Shown here: positions 5,968-13,309 of the stretch, piece after piece
Numbering within the stretch: position 1 is the first letter of the stretch
Layout of the letters: each line of letters starts with the position of its first letter
From: Clostridia bacterium
GTDB lineage: Bacteria; Bacillota; Clostridia; Oscillospirales; CAG-272
Direction: 5' to 3'
Assembly: GCA_900754175.1 (NCBI GenBank)
Contig: CAAEBS010000064.1
Span: 1 to 17,573, forward strand
Length of the DNA: 17,573 bases
Position numbers and translations under genes: made by a program
The notes under the pieces: model-generated
What the model was told of the DNA's origin: nothing
The model's database searches: none
The model's input: only the letters and a program-made list of their open reading frames with translations

Positions 5968-7047
5968 TCACTGTTTTTTCATTTTGGTGCTGTTCCGGAT
6001 CAGAAGCGCCACGCATTTCCGGACCAGCCCGCGGGTCTCGGGCGGAAGTTTGTTCCACGCCTTGACCAGAGCGATCTTATCCGAGTTCAGGTCGGTAAGG
6101 GTCTTTGCGTTGGTGGCGGAAAAGGTCTCGAACAGCGAGTCCACAAACTTTTCCCGGGTCTCCTTATCCATTTCGTCCAGCCACTTTTTCAGCGTCAGGT
6201 CGATCAGCCGGCTCTCGTGCGTCACCGAATTCAGGTGGATGAAGCCGGGTCCGAGCACCTCCCAGGTAAAGCCGTTGTGCTGGAGGATCCCGGTGCTCTG
6301 CGTGCTCTTGACCACCTCGTAATTTTCTTCATGCTCCAGAAGCATCCCCACCACCGAGGACTGCGGCACGATGGTGCAGATCTTGCCCCGCATATCCTGA
6401 TAGTCGGCGCCCTCGATAAATCCGGTTCCGAATCCCGGACCGTCGTTGCTGTACACCCGCAGGATCCGGTCCTTGATTTCGTTTTCGCACTTGACGGCGG
6501 CGTACACCGCAAGGTTTCCGCCCTTGCTGTGCCCGCCCATGTAATATTCTCCCGGAATTGACGCCGCCACCGTATTCAGGTACTCCACCGCTTTGAGCTG
6601 TGCCGGCACCGGCAGCATAAAGCTCATATTGAAGTTTTCTTTCCACCCCACCAGCGTATCGTCGGTGCCACGGAAAGCGACGTAGGTTTTGTTTTCGTCC
6701 AGGCGGAAGCAGACGGCGGAAAACTGCATTTCCTCCTCGCCGCTGATATCGTTCACATACCCCGTCATCCGGATGTTGCCGAAACGGCGGGATTTTGCCG
6801 CCTTTGCCATGATGCTGACCACCGCCGGCGGCACCACCAGCCCGACGTAGGTCTTGCCCCGGTGCTCCCTCGCATACTTCCGCCCGGCGGTAAGCAGGGT
6901 CGGCGCTTCCTCAAAGGAGGAGGGCACGACGCCGTCAAAATCCACGTAAGCGATCATGGAAAGAATCAGATTGTCCACTTCATTCAGTTCCGCCTGCTCA
7001 AAGGTCAGATCCCCCCGCCAGTCGATATAATCAAATAATGTAGCCAT
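5968..7047 (-). CDS. DUF2974 (Mbeg1-like) alpha/beta-hydrolase family protein
   Basis: A 359-residue predicted serine hydrolase of the DUF2974 family, lipase-like. FRGTDD (125-130) resembles the oxyanion segment of class 3 lipases and GGHSKGGN (171-178) is the nucleophile elbow with Ser174. An Asp in NDGPG (about 202) and a His in LQHNGF (257) are candidate triad partners. The N-terminus has no signal peptide, so it is probably cytoplasmic. The last 70 residues are charged and helical. The open frame extends 33 codons upstream through the DUF6472 gene; ATG 7047 (MATLFDYIDWRGD) is the family-typical beginning, though its ribosome binding site (AGGAA) is weak. It is the last gene of its operon. 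The substrate is unknown. Confidence 0.85.
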   Translation of the reverse strand: MATLFDYIDWRGDLTFEQAELNEVDNLILSMIAYVDFDGVVPSSFEEAPTLLTAGRKYAREHRGKTYVGLVVPPAVVSIMAKAAKSRRFGNIRMTGYVNDISGEEEMQFSAVCFRLDENKTYVAFRGTDDTLVGWKENFNMSFMLPVPAQLKAVEYLNTVAASIPGEYYMGGHSKGGNLAVYAAVKCENEIKDRILRVYSNDGPGFGTGFIEGADYQDMRGKICTIVPQSSVVGMLLEHEENYEVVKSTQSTGILQHNGFTWEVLGPGFIHLNSVTHESRLIDLTLKKWLDEMDKETREKFVDSLFETFSATNAKTLTDLNSDKIALVKAWNKLPPETRGLVRKCVALLIRNSTKMKKQ

Positions 7048-7064
7048 GATTCCGAATTCCTGTT

Positions 7065-7250
7065 TCAGTTTTGTTTCTGTACGCTCTTGTACTCGTCGTA
7101 ATAGCGGTAATACGGGCAACCCCTGTTGGTGCCCGAAAGAAAGCAACCCATCTCGTCCTGGTCAAGCCGGACGTCGCAAACGTATGCGTCCATTTCTTCG
7201 TCGTAGTCGTAGAATTCGCAGGTCTCGCAATTTTTTGCCTGATATTTCAT
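7065..7250 (-). CDS. DUF6472-type Cys-rich small protein
   Basis: This 61-residue acidic protein has five cysteines (C8, C11, C25, C36, C45) with CETC near the start and RGCPYYR near the end. The pattern NC-x2-C ... C ... C-PYYR resembles the clostridial DUF6472 family and suggests a small zinc-binding fold. A strong AAAGGAG ribosome binding site precedes the ATG, 15 nt after the ruvX stop, and it is followed 17 nt later by the DUF2974 gene. The function is unknown. Strict operon packing and a good ribosome binding site argue that it is a real gene despite its size. Confidence 0.85.
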   Translation of the reverse strand: MKYQAKNCETCEFYDYDEEMDAYVCDVRLDQDEMGCFLSGTNRGCPYYRYYDEYKSVQKQN

Positions 7251-7265
7251 CGCTTTCTCCTTTCC

Positions 7266-7727
7266 TTATCCGTTCATATACCGCAAACGGTCCAGACAGT
7301 TTTGCAGAATGATCTGCGCCGACAGCGTGTCGATCACCGATTTCCGTTTCTTCCCCCGTGTATTGGTCTCGTTGAGGTAGCGTGAAGCCGTCATCGTGGT
7401 CATCCGCTCGTCAAACATCACCACCGGAAAATCCTCTCCCAGCCGGTGACAAAGCAGGTCGGCAAACTTGCGGCACCTCGCCGCCCTTGCGCCCTCACTT
7501 CCGTCCATGTTGACCGGCAGTCCGACCACAACCGCCACCACTCTTTCCCTGCGGACGGCATCCGCCACCGCATCGGCGGTCTTTTCAATTCCGCCGGGGG
7601 AAATGTACCCGATACCCGACGCCAGAAACCGGGACGGGTCCGAAACAGCAAGCCCGGTCCGGGTATCGCCGAAATCCACGCCCATCACCTTCCCGGCGCT
7701 CTGCCGGATATCCTCCAGTTCTTTCAT
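7266..7727 (-). CDS. ruvX: RuvX/YqgF-family putative pre-16S rRNA nuclease (RNase H-like fold)
   Basis: A 153-residue protein of the YqgF family, annotated either as a Holliday junction resolvase or as the nuclease finishing the 5' end of 16S rRNA. The acidic residues are D18 in MGVDFGDTRTG, E107 in VVMFDERMTT and D133 in VIDTLSA. VVGLPVNMDGSEG is the conserved central motif. The chosen ATG is 13 residues before MGVDFG; an AGGAG site lies 8 nt in front of it. It starts 15 nt after the cca stop. Length is normal. Confidence 0.95.
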   Translation of the reverse strand: MKELEDIRQSAGKVMGVDFGDTRTGLAVSDPSRFLASGIGYISPGGIEKTADAVADAVRRERVVAVVVGLPVNMDGSEGARAARCRKFADLLCHRLGEDFPVVMFDERMTTMTASRYLNETNTRGKKRKSVIDTLSAQIILQNCLDRLRYMNG

Positions 7728-7742
7728 CTCTGTTGCTCCTGC

Positions 7743-8945
7743 CTATTGTTTTGGTTTTTCCTGCCCGCCGGACGCCTGCTCCGATTTTTCCTTTGCCAGG
7801 CGCAGAAGAATTTCTTTGCGGTTCTGCTCGGGTTCGTTCATCGTCTGGTCAAGCAGCTCCGAAAGGATCCGTCCGGTCTCTCTGCCCGAAATTCCGATCT
7901 GCGCAAGATCACGGCCGTTGACGGCAAGATCGGCAATCCGGGTCGGTCGGCGGTTCTCGCTCACAAAGCGCACCGCTCCCTCCGGCGCCCTGCCCAGCAG
8001 GACAGCCGCCCTTGCCGCATCCTCAGCGTAAACGCCGGTCCCGGCGATCAGCCTTGCCGCATCGGCAGGCGTTTCCAGAGGCATTCCGGCGCCCCTCGCT
8101 ACGGCAACGGCGCCCCGTATCTGCTTTGCGGAGCATTTCAGGTCATGCAGTGTCCCGTCGATCACCGCCGGCTCCGCTTCGGCAAAGTACATTCCAAGCC
8201 GTGCCACGTCGGTCGCCGGCATTTTGGCGATCAGCCCGACGGTCTCCTCCGACGGCGCATACGCCCCGGTCACATACGGCAAAACCCCGGTCTGCCTCAT
8301 CCGGCGAATCGCCCCCGCCGGCTCCGCCGAGGTCAAAAGGCGGATAAACTCGGAGCAGATCCGCTCGGCGGCAATTCTTGAAAGCCCCTCCCGCATAGCG
8401 GCGGCGCCTGCAAGCGTTTCCTCCTCCACCGAAAAGCCGAGCTGTGCCGAAAAGCGGAACGCCCGCATGATCCGCAGAGCATCCTCGGAAAAACGAAGCC
8501 CGGGGTCGCCCACCGCCCGTATTCTTTTTCTTTTCAGATCCTCCCGTCCTCCGAAAGGATCCACCAGCCCCCTGTGCGGGTGGTACGCCATAGCGTTGAC
8601 CGTAAAATCCCGCCGGGACAGGTCCTCCTCGATCCGGTCGGTAAAGCGGACGCTGTCGGGATGCCGGGCATCGGTGTAAGCGCCGTCCACCCGGAAGGTG
8701 GTGATCTCCACCGGACCGCCCTCGGTCATCACCGTTACCGTGCCGTGCTTCAGCCCGATATCAAGCACCCGGAAATCCGAAAAGATCTCCCGGGTCCTTT
8801 CGGGCAGTGCGGAGGTGGCGATGTCAAAGTCGTGCGGAGCGATCCCGAGCAGAGAGTCCCGCAGACTCCCTCCCACAAGATACGCCTCCTCACCGGAAAG
8901 CTCCAGTCTCTCCAGAATATTTCCGATATACGCCGGATATTGCAT
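7743..8945 (-). CDS. cca: CCA tRNA nucleotidyltransferase (class II), without a recognisable HD motif
   Basis: This 400-residue enzyme adds or repairs the 3'-CCA of tRNA. The class II head is complete: LVGGSLRD (23-30), the metal-binding DFD (39-41), RRDFTVNAMA (111-120), RAVGDP (143-148) and EDALRIMRAFRF (154-165), the base-selecting motif EDxxR. In many clostridial homologues an HD phosphohydrolase domain follows the neck. Here residues about 215-272 are short and contain no paired HD signature, only YFAEAEP where HD enzymes have a Leu-Phe-His-Asp-like segment. The nucleotidyltransferase activity should be intact. The ATG follows GGAGGAAA, 21 nt after the GDPD stop. Confidence 0.93.
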   Translation of the reverse strand: MQYPAYIGNILERLELSGEEAYLVGGSLRDSLLGIAPHDFDIATSALPERTREIFSDFRVLDIGLKHGTVTVMTEGGPVEITTFRVDGAYTDARHPDSVRFTDRIEEDLSRRDFTVNAMAYHPHRGLVDPFGGREDLKRKRIRAVGDPGLRFSEDALRIMRAFRFSAQLGFSVEEETLAGAAAMREGLSRIAAERICSEFIRLLTSAEPAGAIRRMRQTGVLPYVTGAYAPSEETVGLIAKMPATDVARLGMYFAEAEPAVIDGTLHDLKCSAKQIRGAVAVARGAGMPLETPADAARLIAGTGVYAEDAARAAVLLGRAPEGAVRFVSENRRPTRIADLAVNGRDLAQIGISGRETGRILSELLDQTMNEPEQNRKEILLRLAKEKSEQASGGQEKPKQ

Positions 8946-8966
8946 CGCATTTCCTCCGAAAAGGTT

Positions 8967-9680
8967 TCATTTCTCTTGGATCTCCCGCAGATGAGCGGTC
9001 AGCAGATCGGGAAAATTCACCGTCATGCCGTCCACGCCCGCCGCATACGCCGAACGCATCAGCTCGGGGTTCGATACGCCCCACGCCCGGACGTTATAGC
9101 CCATTCCGTGCCACGCCGCCACCTTTTCGGGCGTCAGGCGGGTCGCCTTGGGGCAAAGCTGTTCGCCGCCGATCTCCGCAAACTCCGAAATCGCCCGGTC
9201 GTCAAAATCGTCGGCAAGAAATCCGACCCGGAAATCGGGTCTCAGCTCCTTGACTTTCCGGATACAACCGAAATGAAAGGACGTGATCACGCATTTTTCT
9301 TTCATTCCGAAAGCGTCCAGCATCGACACGGTCTCTCCCTCGGTTCCCTCCTCTTTCAGCTCAATGGCAAAGTGCAGGTCCCGGAAGCCGAAATACCGCA
9401 GAAAGTCCTCCAGGCGGACGATCACGTCCTCCTCGCCGGATGTCTCGTTTTTCACCCGCATTTCCCGGAGCTGTTCGTAGGTGTAGTCGACGATCTTTCC
9501 GCTCTGCCCGGTCACACGGTCAAGGGTATCGTCGTGAAAAAGCACCAGAATACCGTCGCCGGTGCGCTGAATATCGGTCTCGATCCCGTTTGCTCCCATC
9601 CGAAGCCCCATATAAAAGGCGCTCATTGTGTTCTCCGGAGCATAGGAACTGGCACCCCGGTGCGCAAAATTGATAAACAT
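8967..9680 (-). CDS. Glycerophosphodiester phosphodiesterase (GDPD family)
   Basis: A 237-residue TIM-barrel enzyme that hydrolyses glycerophosphodiesters to glycerol-3-phosphate and an alcohol. The catalytic pattern is complete: H7-R8 (AHRGAS), E16-N17 (APENT), E34 and D36 (GIETDIQ), H49-D50 (LFHDDTLD), and a conserved Glu in FAIELKEEG. It has no signal peptide or membrane helix, so it is cytoplasmic. ATG 9680 is preferred because the GGGGGAG ribosome binding site lies at a workable distance; ATG 9686, two codons upstream, is almost on top of it. The frame extends further upstream across the promoter, which is not credible. It leads the operon gdpd-cca-ruvX-DUF6472-DUF2974 and has its own promoter. 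Confidence 0.92.
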   Translation of the reverse strand: MFINFAHRGASSYAPENTMSAFYMGLRMGANGIETDIQRTGDGILVLFHDDTLDRVTGQSGKIVDYTYEQLREMRVKNETSGEEDVIVRLEDFLRYFGFRDLHFAIELKEEGTEGETVSMLDAFGMKEKCVITSFHFGCIRKVKELRPDFRVGFLADDFDDRAISEFAEIGGEQLCPKATRLTPEKVAAWHGMGYNVRAWGVSNPELMRSAYAAGVDGMTVNFPDLLTAHLREIQEK

Positions 9681-9704
9681 TTTCATCTCCCCCTCTCTGC
9701 TTAT

Positions 9705-9733
9705 ATTGTACCATTTTCCGGCGGTTCTGTCAA
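9705..9733 (-). promoter_or_regulatory. Sigma-A promoter of the gdpd-cca-ruvX operon
   Basis: On the minus strand TTGACA (9728-9733) and TACAAT (9705-9710) are separated by exactly 17 nt. The predicted start near 9698 leaves a leader of fewer than 20 nt before the GDPD ATG. It diverges from the polysaccharide promoter; the two -35 boxes are 87 nt apart. Confidence 0.85.
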
Positions 9734-9750
9734 TAGGCATGAAAATTTCC

Positions 9751-9780
9751 CCGCACCGCAAAAATATTTTTCTCCGCACC
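9751..9780. repeat. CCGCACC direct repeats around an AT palindrome, between divergent promoters
   Basis: CCGCACC occurs at 9751-9757 and 9774-9780, start-to-start distance 23 bp. Between them lies the 12-bp palindrome AAAAATATTTTT (9760-9771). The block sits upstream of both divergent promoters. Two helical turns between copies and the location would suit a regulator site, but two 7-mers could also be chance. Confidence 0.4.
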
Positions 9781-9820
9781 CGATGCGCCGGTATTCCGCC
9801 GCCTGATGTTTGGGAATTTC

Positions 9821-9849
9821 TTGACATTTTTCCCGCTTTATGTTATAAT
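9821..9849 (+). promoter_or_regulatory. Consensus sigma-A promoter of the polysaccharide operon
   Basis: TTGACA (9821-9826) and TATAAT (9844-9849), both perfect, are spaced by 17 nt. The start should be near 9856, giving a leader of about 50 nt. I see no terminator-like attenuator in the leader. No other promoter of this quality was noticed in the close-packed genes downstream, so this one may drive the whole run to the lipoprotein gene. Confidence 0.9.
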
Positions 9850-9905
9850 ACATACAGAAATCGACAAAATGTGACACGATATTCCACTGCGGAAAGGACC
9901 TTTTC

Positions 9906-11054
9906 ATGTCGGCAATACGCATTTTACAGATGATCGGCGGGCTGAACATCGGCGGCTCCCAGAAAATGCTTCTGAATCTATACGAAAACATCGACCGGGA
10001 CCGTGTCCGGTTTGACTTTATCCTGGACCATGCGGATTACCTGCACTATGCGGATACCGTGCAAAAGCTTGGCGGCAGGATCTTTTTTGTACCACGCTTC
10101 CGTGGTGTCAATCTTCCGGCGGTCCGGCGGGCGTGGACAGATCTTTTCCGCACGCACCCCGGCTATCGGGTGCTTCACACCCACGTGCGCAGTTACGCAT
10201 CGGTCTTTCTGCCCATTGCCTCAAAGGCAGGGCTTATCACGATTGCGCACAGCCACAACACCGCCAATCCCGGCGGGCTGACCGCTCCGCTGAAAGCCTG
10301 TCTCCAGTACCCAATCCGGTATCAGGCAGATTACCGGTTTGCCTGCTCGGACGCCGCCGGGAAATGGCTGTTCGGGGAAAAGGCGTGTCAGGGCGAGCGC
10401 TTTGCCGTAATCCCGAACGCCATTTCTCCTAAGTCTTACACCTACGACGTCGCCGTGCGGGAGCGGGTACGCCGCTCGCTCGGAATCTCTGACCGCTTTG
10501 TGATCGGCAACGTCGGTCGGCTGTGTGCGGCAAAAAATCAGCTTTTTCTGCCCGAGGTCCTGGCAAAGGTCAGGCACTACCGCCCGGATGCGGTGCTTCT
10601 TCTGGCAGGAGAAGGGGAGCTGCGGCAGGCGATTCTGCAAAAATCGGCAGCGCTGGGACTTTCCGACTCGGTGATCCTGACCGGCGCCCGGGACGATATC
10701 CCCGAACTGATGCAGGCAATGGATGTTTTCGCCTTTCCCTCCCGCTTTGAGGGCTTGCCGCTGACTCTGATAGAAGCGCAGGCATCCGGGCTTCCCTGCC
10801 TGATCCCTGACAACGTGACCGACGAAATCACCGTCACGCCACTATGCCGCCGTATCGGCGCAAAGGCGTCCCCCGCCGACTGGGCGAACGCTCTGCTGAC
10901 GATGCACGCCGTGCCGGACCGGGAGATCTATGCGGCGCTTGTGGAGCGCACCCGTTTTTCGGTTGCGCAGACCGCACGGCGCATGGAAGACTTTTACTGC
11001 GCTCTGGCAAATACCAACGACCGCAATCATCTTCCGCCGGCGCCCACCTTCTGA
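9906..11054 (+). CDS. GT4-family glycosyltransferase, EpsF-like
   Basis: This 382-residue GT-B enzyme probably transfers a sugar from a nucleotide donor to a lipid-linked exopolysaccharide intermediate at the inner face of the membrane. The N-terminus (RILQMIGGLNIGGSQKMLLNLY) is characteristic of EpsF-type transferases. The C-terminal donor domain shows GNVGRLCAAKNQ (201-212), LLLAGEG (231-237) and the EX7E pair E282/E290 in RFEGLPLTLIEA. There is no signal peptide. AAAGGA lies ahead of the ATG, and it is the first gene after the operon promoter. The GT2 gene follows 40 nt later. Sugar specificity cannot be read from sequence. Confidence 0.93.
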   Translation: MSAIRILQMIGGLNIGGSQKMLLNLYENIDRDRVRFDFILDHADYLHYADTVQKLGGRIFFVPRFRGVNLPAVRRAWTDLFRTHPGYRVLHTHVRSYASVFLPIASKAGLITIAHSHNTANPGGLTAPLKACLQYPIRYQADYRFACSDAAGKWLFGEKACQGERFAVIPNAISPKSYTYDVAVRERVRRSLGISDRFVIGNVGRLCAAKNQLFLPEVLAKVRHYRPDAVLLLAGEGELRQAILQKSAALGLSDSVILTGARDDIPELMQAMDVFAFPSRFEGLPLTLIEAQASGLPCLIPDNVTDEITVTPLCRRIGAKASPADWANALLTMHAVPDREIYAALVERTRFSVAQTARRMEDFYCALANTNDRNHLPPAPTF

Positions 11055-11094
11055 GCGCCGGGCAATACTATTTCAGAAAAGGAGACAACAGGGC

Positions 11095-12018
11095 ATGGAT
11101 GCGCTGATCTCGGTTATCATTCCCACGCACGGCGGGTGCGATTTTCTTCTCCGTGCCATTGACAGCGTGCGGGCACAGACCTATCCCCACCGGGAGATTC
11201 TGGTGGTGGATGACAACGGGGCAGGCAGTGCGCTTCAGCGAAAGACCGAAGCGCTGTTACAGCCGCTGATCGCAGATTCCACCGTCCGGTATCTGGTGCA
11301 CGCCGAAAACCGGGGCGGCTCCGCCGCACGGAACACCGGAGCGGCGCAGGCAAAGGGAGAATTTCTCGCCTTTCTTGACGATGACGACGAATACTTTCCC
11401 GATTTTCTTTCCCTGCATATGCGGGCGTGGAAATCGCAGGACAAGCGCTATGCCATGACCTATTGCGGACACGAGCTGTGCCGGAGCGGCGTTCTTCTTT
11501 ATCCGGAATATGCGAAAAAAAGCGGAAACCGGCTGTACGAGGTGCTTTGCCACACCATTCCGCTCTGCTCCACCTCGCTCGTCATGCGAAGCGACGTGTT
11601 CCGGGAGGTCGGCGGCTTTGACGAAAGCTTCCGCCGCCACCAGGACTGGGAGATGACCGCAAGGGTAGCCGCCCACTATCCGATCTTTGCCGTCCGGGCA
11701 GTCGGGTTCCGGCGGAATCTGGAATTCCGGAATTCTCCGAGGGATCCCGCACTGGTCCGCCGCTACCGGCTTTATTACCTTGAAAAAATGAAACCCTGTC
11801 TGGAACTGCTTTCGCCACGCCGCCGCAGGCGTGTCGTCCGCTTTCACCAGATGGATATCGCCATGCAGTACCTGAAAGCCGGCGGACTTTCCGCTTTTTT
11901 CCGGACGTGGCGTGAATTCCGCATCGGTCCGTACGGACTTTCCTATCTCACCTGGGTCCTGTGGCTCCGGGTACACCGGAAACTCAAAAAACTTTTTTAT
12001 TGCAAAAAGAGGAAATGA
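11095..12018 (+). CDS. GT2-family glycosyltransferase
   Basis: A 307-residue GT-A enzyme. SVIIPTHGG (6-14) starts the fold, VVDDN (37-41) contacts the nucleotide, LDDDDE (94-99) carries the DXD metal site and HQDWEMTAR (182-190) gives the catalytic-base region (ED-like). The C-terminal part is basic, suggesting membrane association, but has no clear transmembrane helix. The frame is open 55 codons upstream, overlapping the preceding gene; that extension is not family-like. ATG 11095 has GGAG 10 nt in front and begins directly at the GT2 core. The next gene starts 1 nt after its stop. Confidence 0.92.
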   Translation: MDALISVIIPTHGGCDFLLRAIDSVRAQTYPHREILVVDDNGAGSALQRKTEALLQPLIADSTVRYLVHAENRGGSAARNTGAAQAKGEFLAFLDDDDEYFPDFLSLHMRAWKSQDKRYAMTYCGHELCRSGVLLYPEYAKKSGNRLYEVLCHTIPLCSTSLVMRSDVFREVGGFDESFRRHQDWEMTARVAAHYPIFAVRAVGFRRNLEFRNSPRDPALVRRYRLYYLEKMKPCLELLSPRRRRRVVRFHQMDIAMQYLKAGGLSAFFRTWREFRIGPYGLSYLTWVLWLRVHRKLKKLFYCKKRK

Positions 12019-12019
12019 T

Positions 12020-13291
12020 TTGACTTTTTCAAACGTCCGACGCCGTCTGCGCATCCCGCCCAAGCGGGTTGCCGTGTCCGAGCGCTTTCACAGCGCTCTG
12101 CTCGCCTTCTTTTTCAATATTCCGGCAATCAATATGATCCTGACCGCCGTCCTCGGCGTCAGCCTCATGTCTTTTCTCTATGCCTTTACGGTGGGCTGTA
12201 TTCTACTGTCCTTTGCCGCTTGCGGCGGAATCCTGCGCCTGCGCACCGGCGGGCTTTATCCGGCGGCGCTTGCCGCTTTTCTTCTTATCCTGTATCTAAC
12301 CGGAATCCTGTGCGGCATGGTATCCGGCGTGGATGTAGGGCGATTTCTGCTCCTTTCCCTGCTCCCTCTTTTGCTTCCGATCATGCTTTCCTTTGACCGG
12401 GCGGATTTTCTCCGCTTCAGCATGGTCTTTACCGCACCCGGCATTTTCTTTCTGCCCCGCATTTTTGCGGTGGAACCGGTCAACCGTACCATTACCATGG
12501 GCGTTTCTTACGCCTTTCTGCTTCCCGTCCTCTGCGCCCTGCTGTACCTTTTCTTTCTCCGGAAAGAGGATCCGCCCCGCCGCCGTGCGTTTATGCTGAT
12601 TCTTGCGGCGATCCAGGCGGTCTATGCGGCGCAGATCTTTCTGTATGGGACTCGTGGCGCCGTATTCAGCATTGCTCTGTGCGCCGCCCTTGCGGTGTGC
12701 GTGAGAGTCCGCAGGCGGGGCGGTATTTCTCTGTATCCCCGCCGGACGGTTCTCCTTACCGTTCTTCTGCTCCTCCTTTTCCTGTTCTTCTGGGATCTTC
12801 TCGGTGCCCTGCACGGACTTCTGGCAAGCCGCTCGCTTTCGGTGCGCTTTATCGACAAGCTTCTGGCACTTCACCGGGAGGGCGACATCCTCAACGGCAG
12901 AAAGGCGTGTTACCGTGCCGCATGGGAGGGGATCTTTGCCGGCGCTTTTCCGATGCTTTTCGGGCACGGCATTTCCACCTTTGCGGCAAACACCGGCATG
13001 GTCTACCCGCACAATTTTCTGTTACAGCTTCTTTACGACGGCGGTCTTCTGCTTTTCTGCCTGGTGGCAATTCCGCTTGCATGGCGTGCCGTCGGAACCT
13101 TACGGCGCTGTGACCGCAATACCTGGATGCTGTTTCTGCTGTTGTTCTGCTCGGCGGTCATCCGTGCGCTTTTCTCCGCCGACCTCTGGAAACAGGAGCT
13201 ACTCTGGTTTTTCTTCGGCATCCTGCTGGCGGGCGAACCCGTTGTTCTGCGCCGCAAGCCACCCACCGGAAATCTTTTATCCCGCATCTGA
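12020..13291 (+). CDS. O-antigen ligase/polymerase-like membrane protein (Wzy-type), TTG start
   Basis: A 423-residue polytopic membrane protein with roughly ten hydrophobic helices. A large loop with the motif NGRKACYRAAW ... FGHGISTFAANTG ... YPHNFLLQLLYDGG (around residues 290-345) is the pattern of the O-antigen ligase/Wzy family. It probably joins exported repeat units outside the membrane, or ligates glycan to an acceptor. I chose TTG 12020 as the start: AGAGGA ends 6 nt ahead of it and it falls 1 nt after the GT2 stop. The in-frame ATG at 11912 would overlap the GT2 gene by 107 nt and adds a non-hydrophobic, non-family stretch. Neighbouring transferases and flippase favour a polymerase role. 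Confidence 0.88.
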   Translation: MTFSNVRRRLRIPPKRVAVSERFHSALLAFFFNIPAINMILTAVLGVSLMSFLYAFTVGCILLSFAACGGILRLRTGGLYPAALAAFLLILYLTGILCGMVSGVDVGRFLLLSLLPLLLPIMLSFDRADFLRFSMVFTAPGIFFLPRIFAVEPVNRTITMGVSYAFLLPVLCALLYLFFLRKEDPPRRRAFMLILAAIQAVYAAQIFLYGTRGAVFSIALCAALAVCVRVRRRGGISLYPRRTVLLTVLLLLLFLFFWDLLGALHGLLASRSLSVRFIDKLLALHREGDILNGRKACYRAAWEGIFAGAFPMLFGHGISTFAANTGMVYPHNFLLQLLYDGGLLLFCLVAIPLAWRAVGTLRRCDRNTWMLFLLLFCSAVIRALFSADLWKQELLWFFFGILLAGEPVVLRRKPPTGNLLSRI

Positions 13292-13309
13292 GGGAAAGGA
13301 AAGAAAGAC

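Noticed and set aside
7446..8381. 311-codon plus-strand open frame opposite ruvX and cca
   Set aside because: It is the complement of two conserved genes, with low-complexity Arg/Pro-rich translation.
9728..9737. CCTATTGACA shared by the nifS and gdpd promoters, considered as a second IscR site
   Set aside because: The gdpd promoter lacks the AGGAATT partner arm, and part of the match is just the -35 hexamer.
8574..9806. 410-codon plus-strand open frame opposite cca and gdpd
   Set aside because: It is antisense to two clear enzymes and crosses a consensus promoter; there is no convincing ribosome binding site or domain.
10930..11094. N-terminal extension of the GT2 glycosyltransferase
   Set aside because: It overlaps the end of the preceding gene in another frame and is Arg-rich with no GT2 homology; ATG 11095 has its own ribosome binding site.
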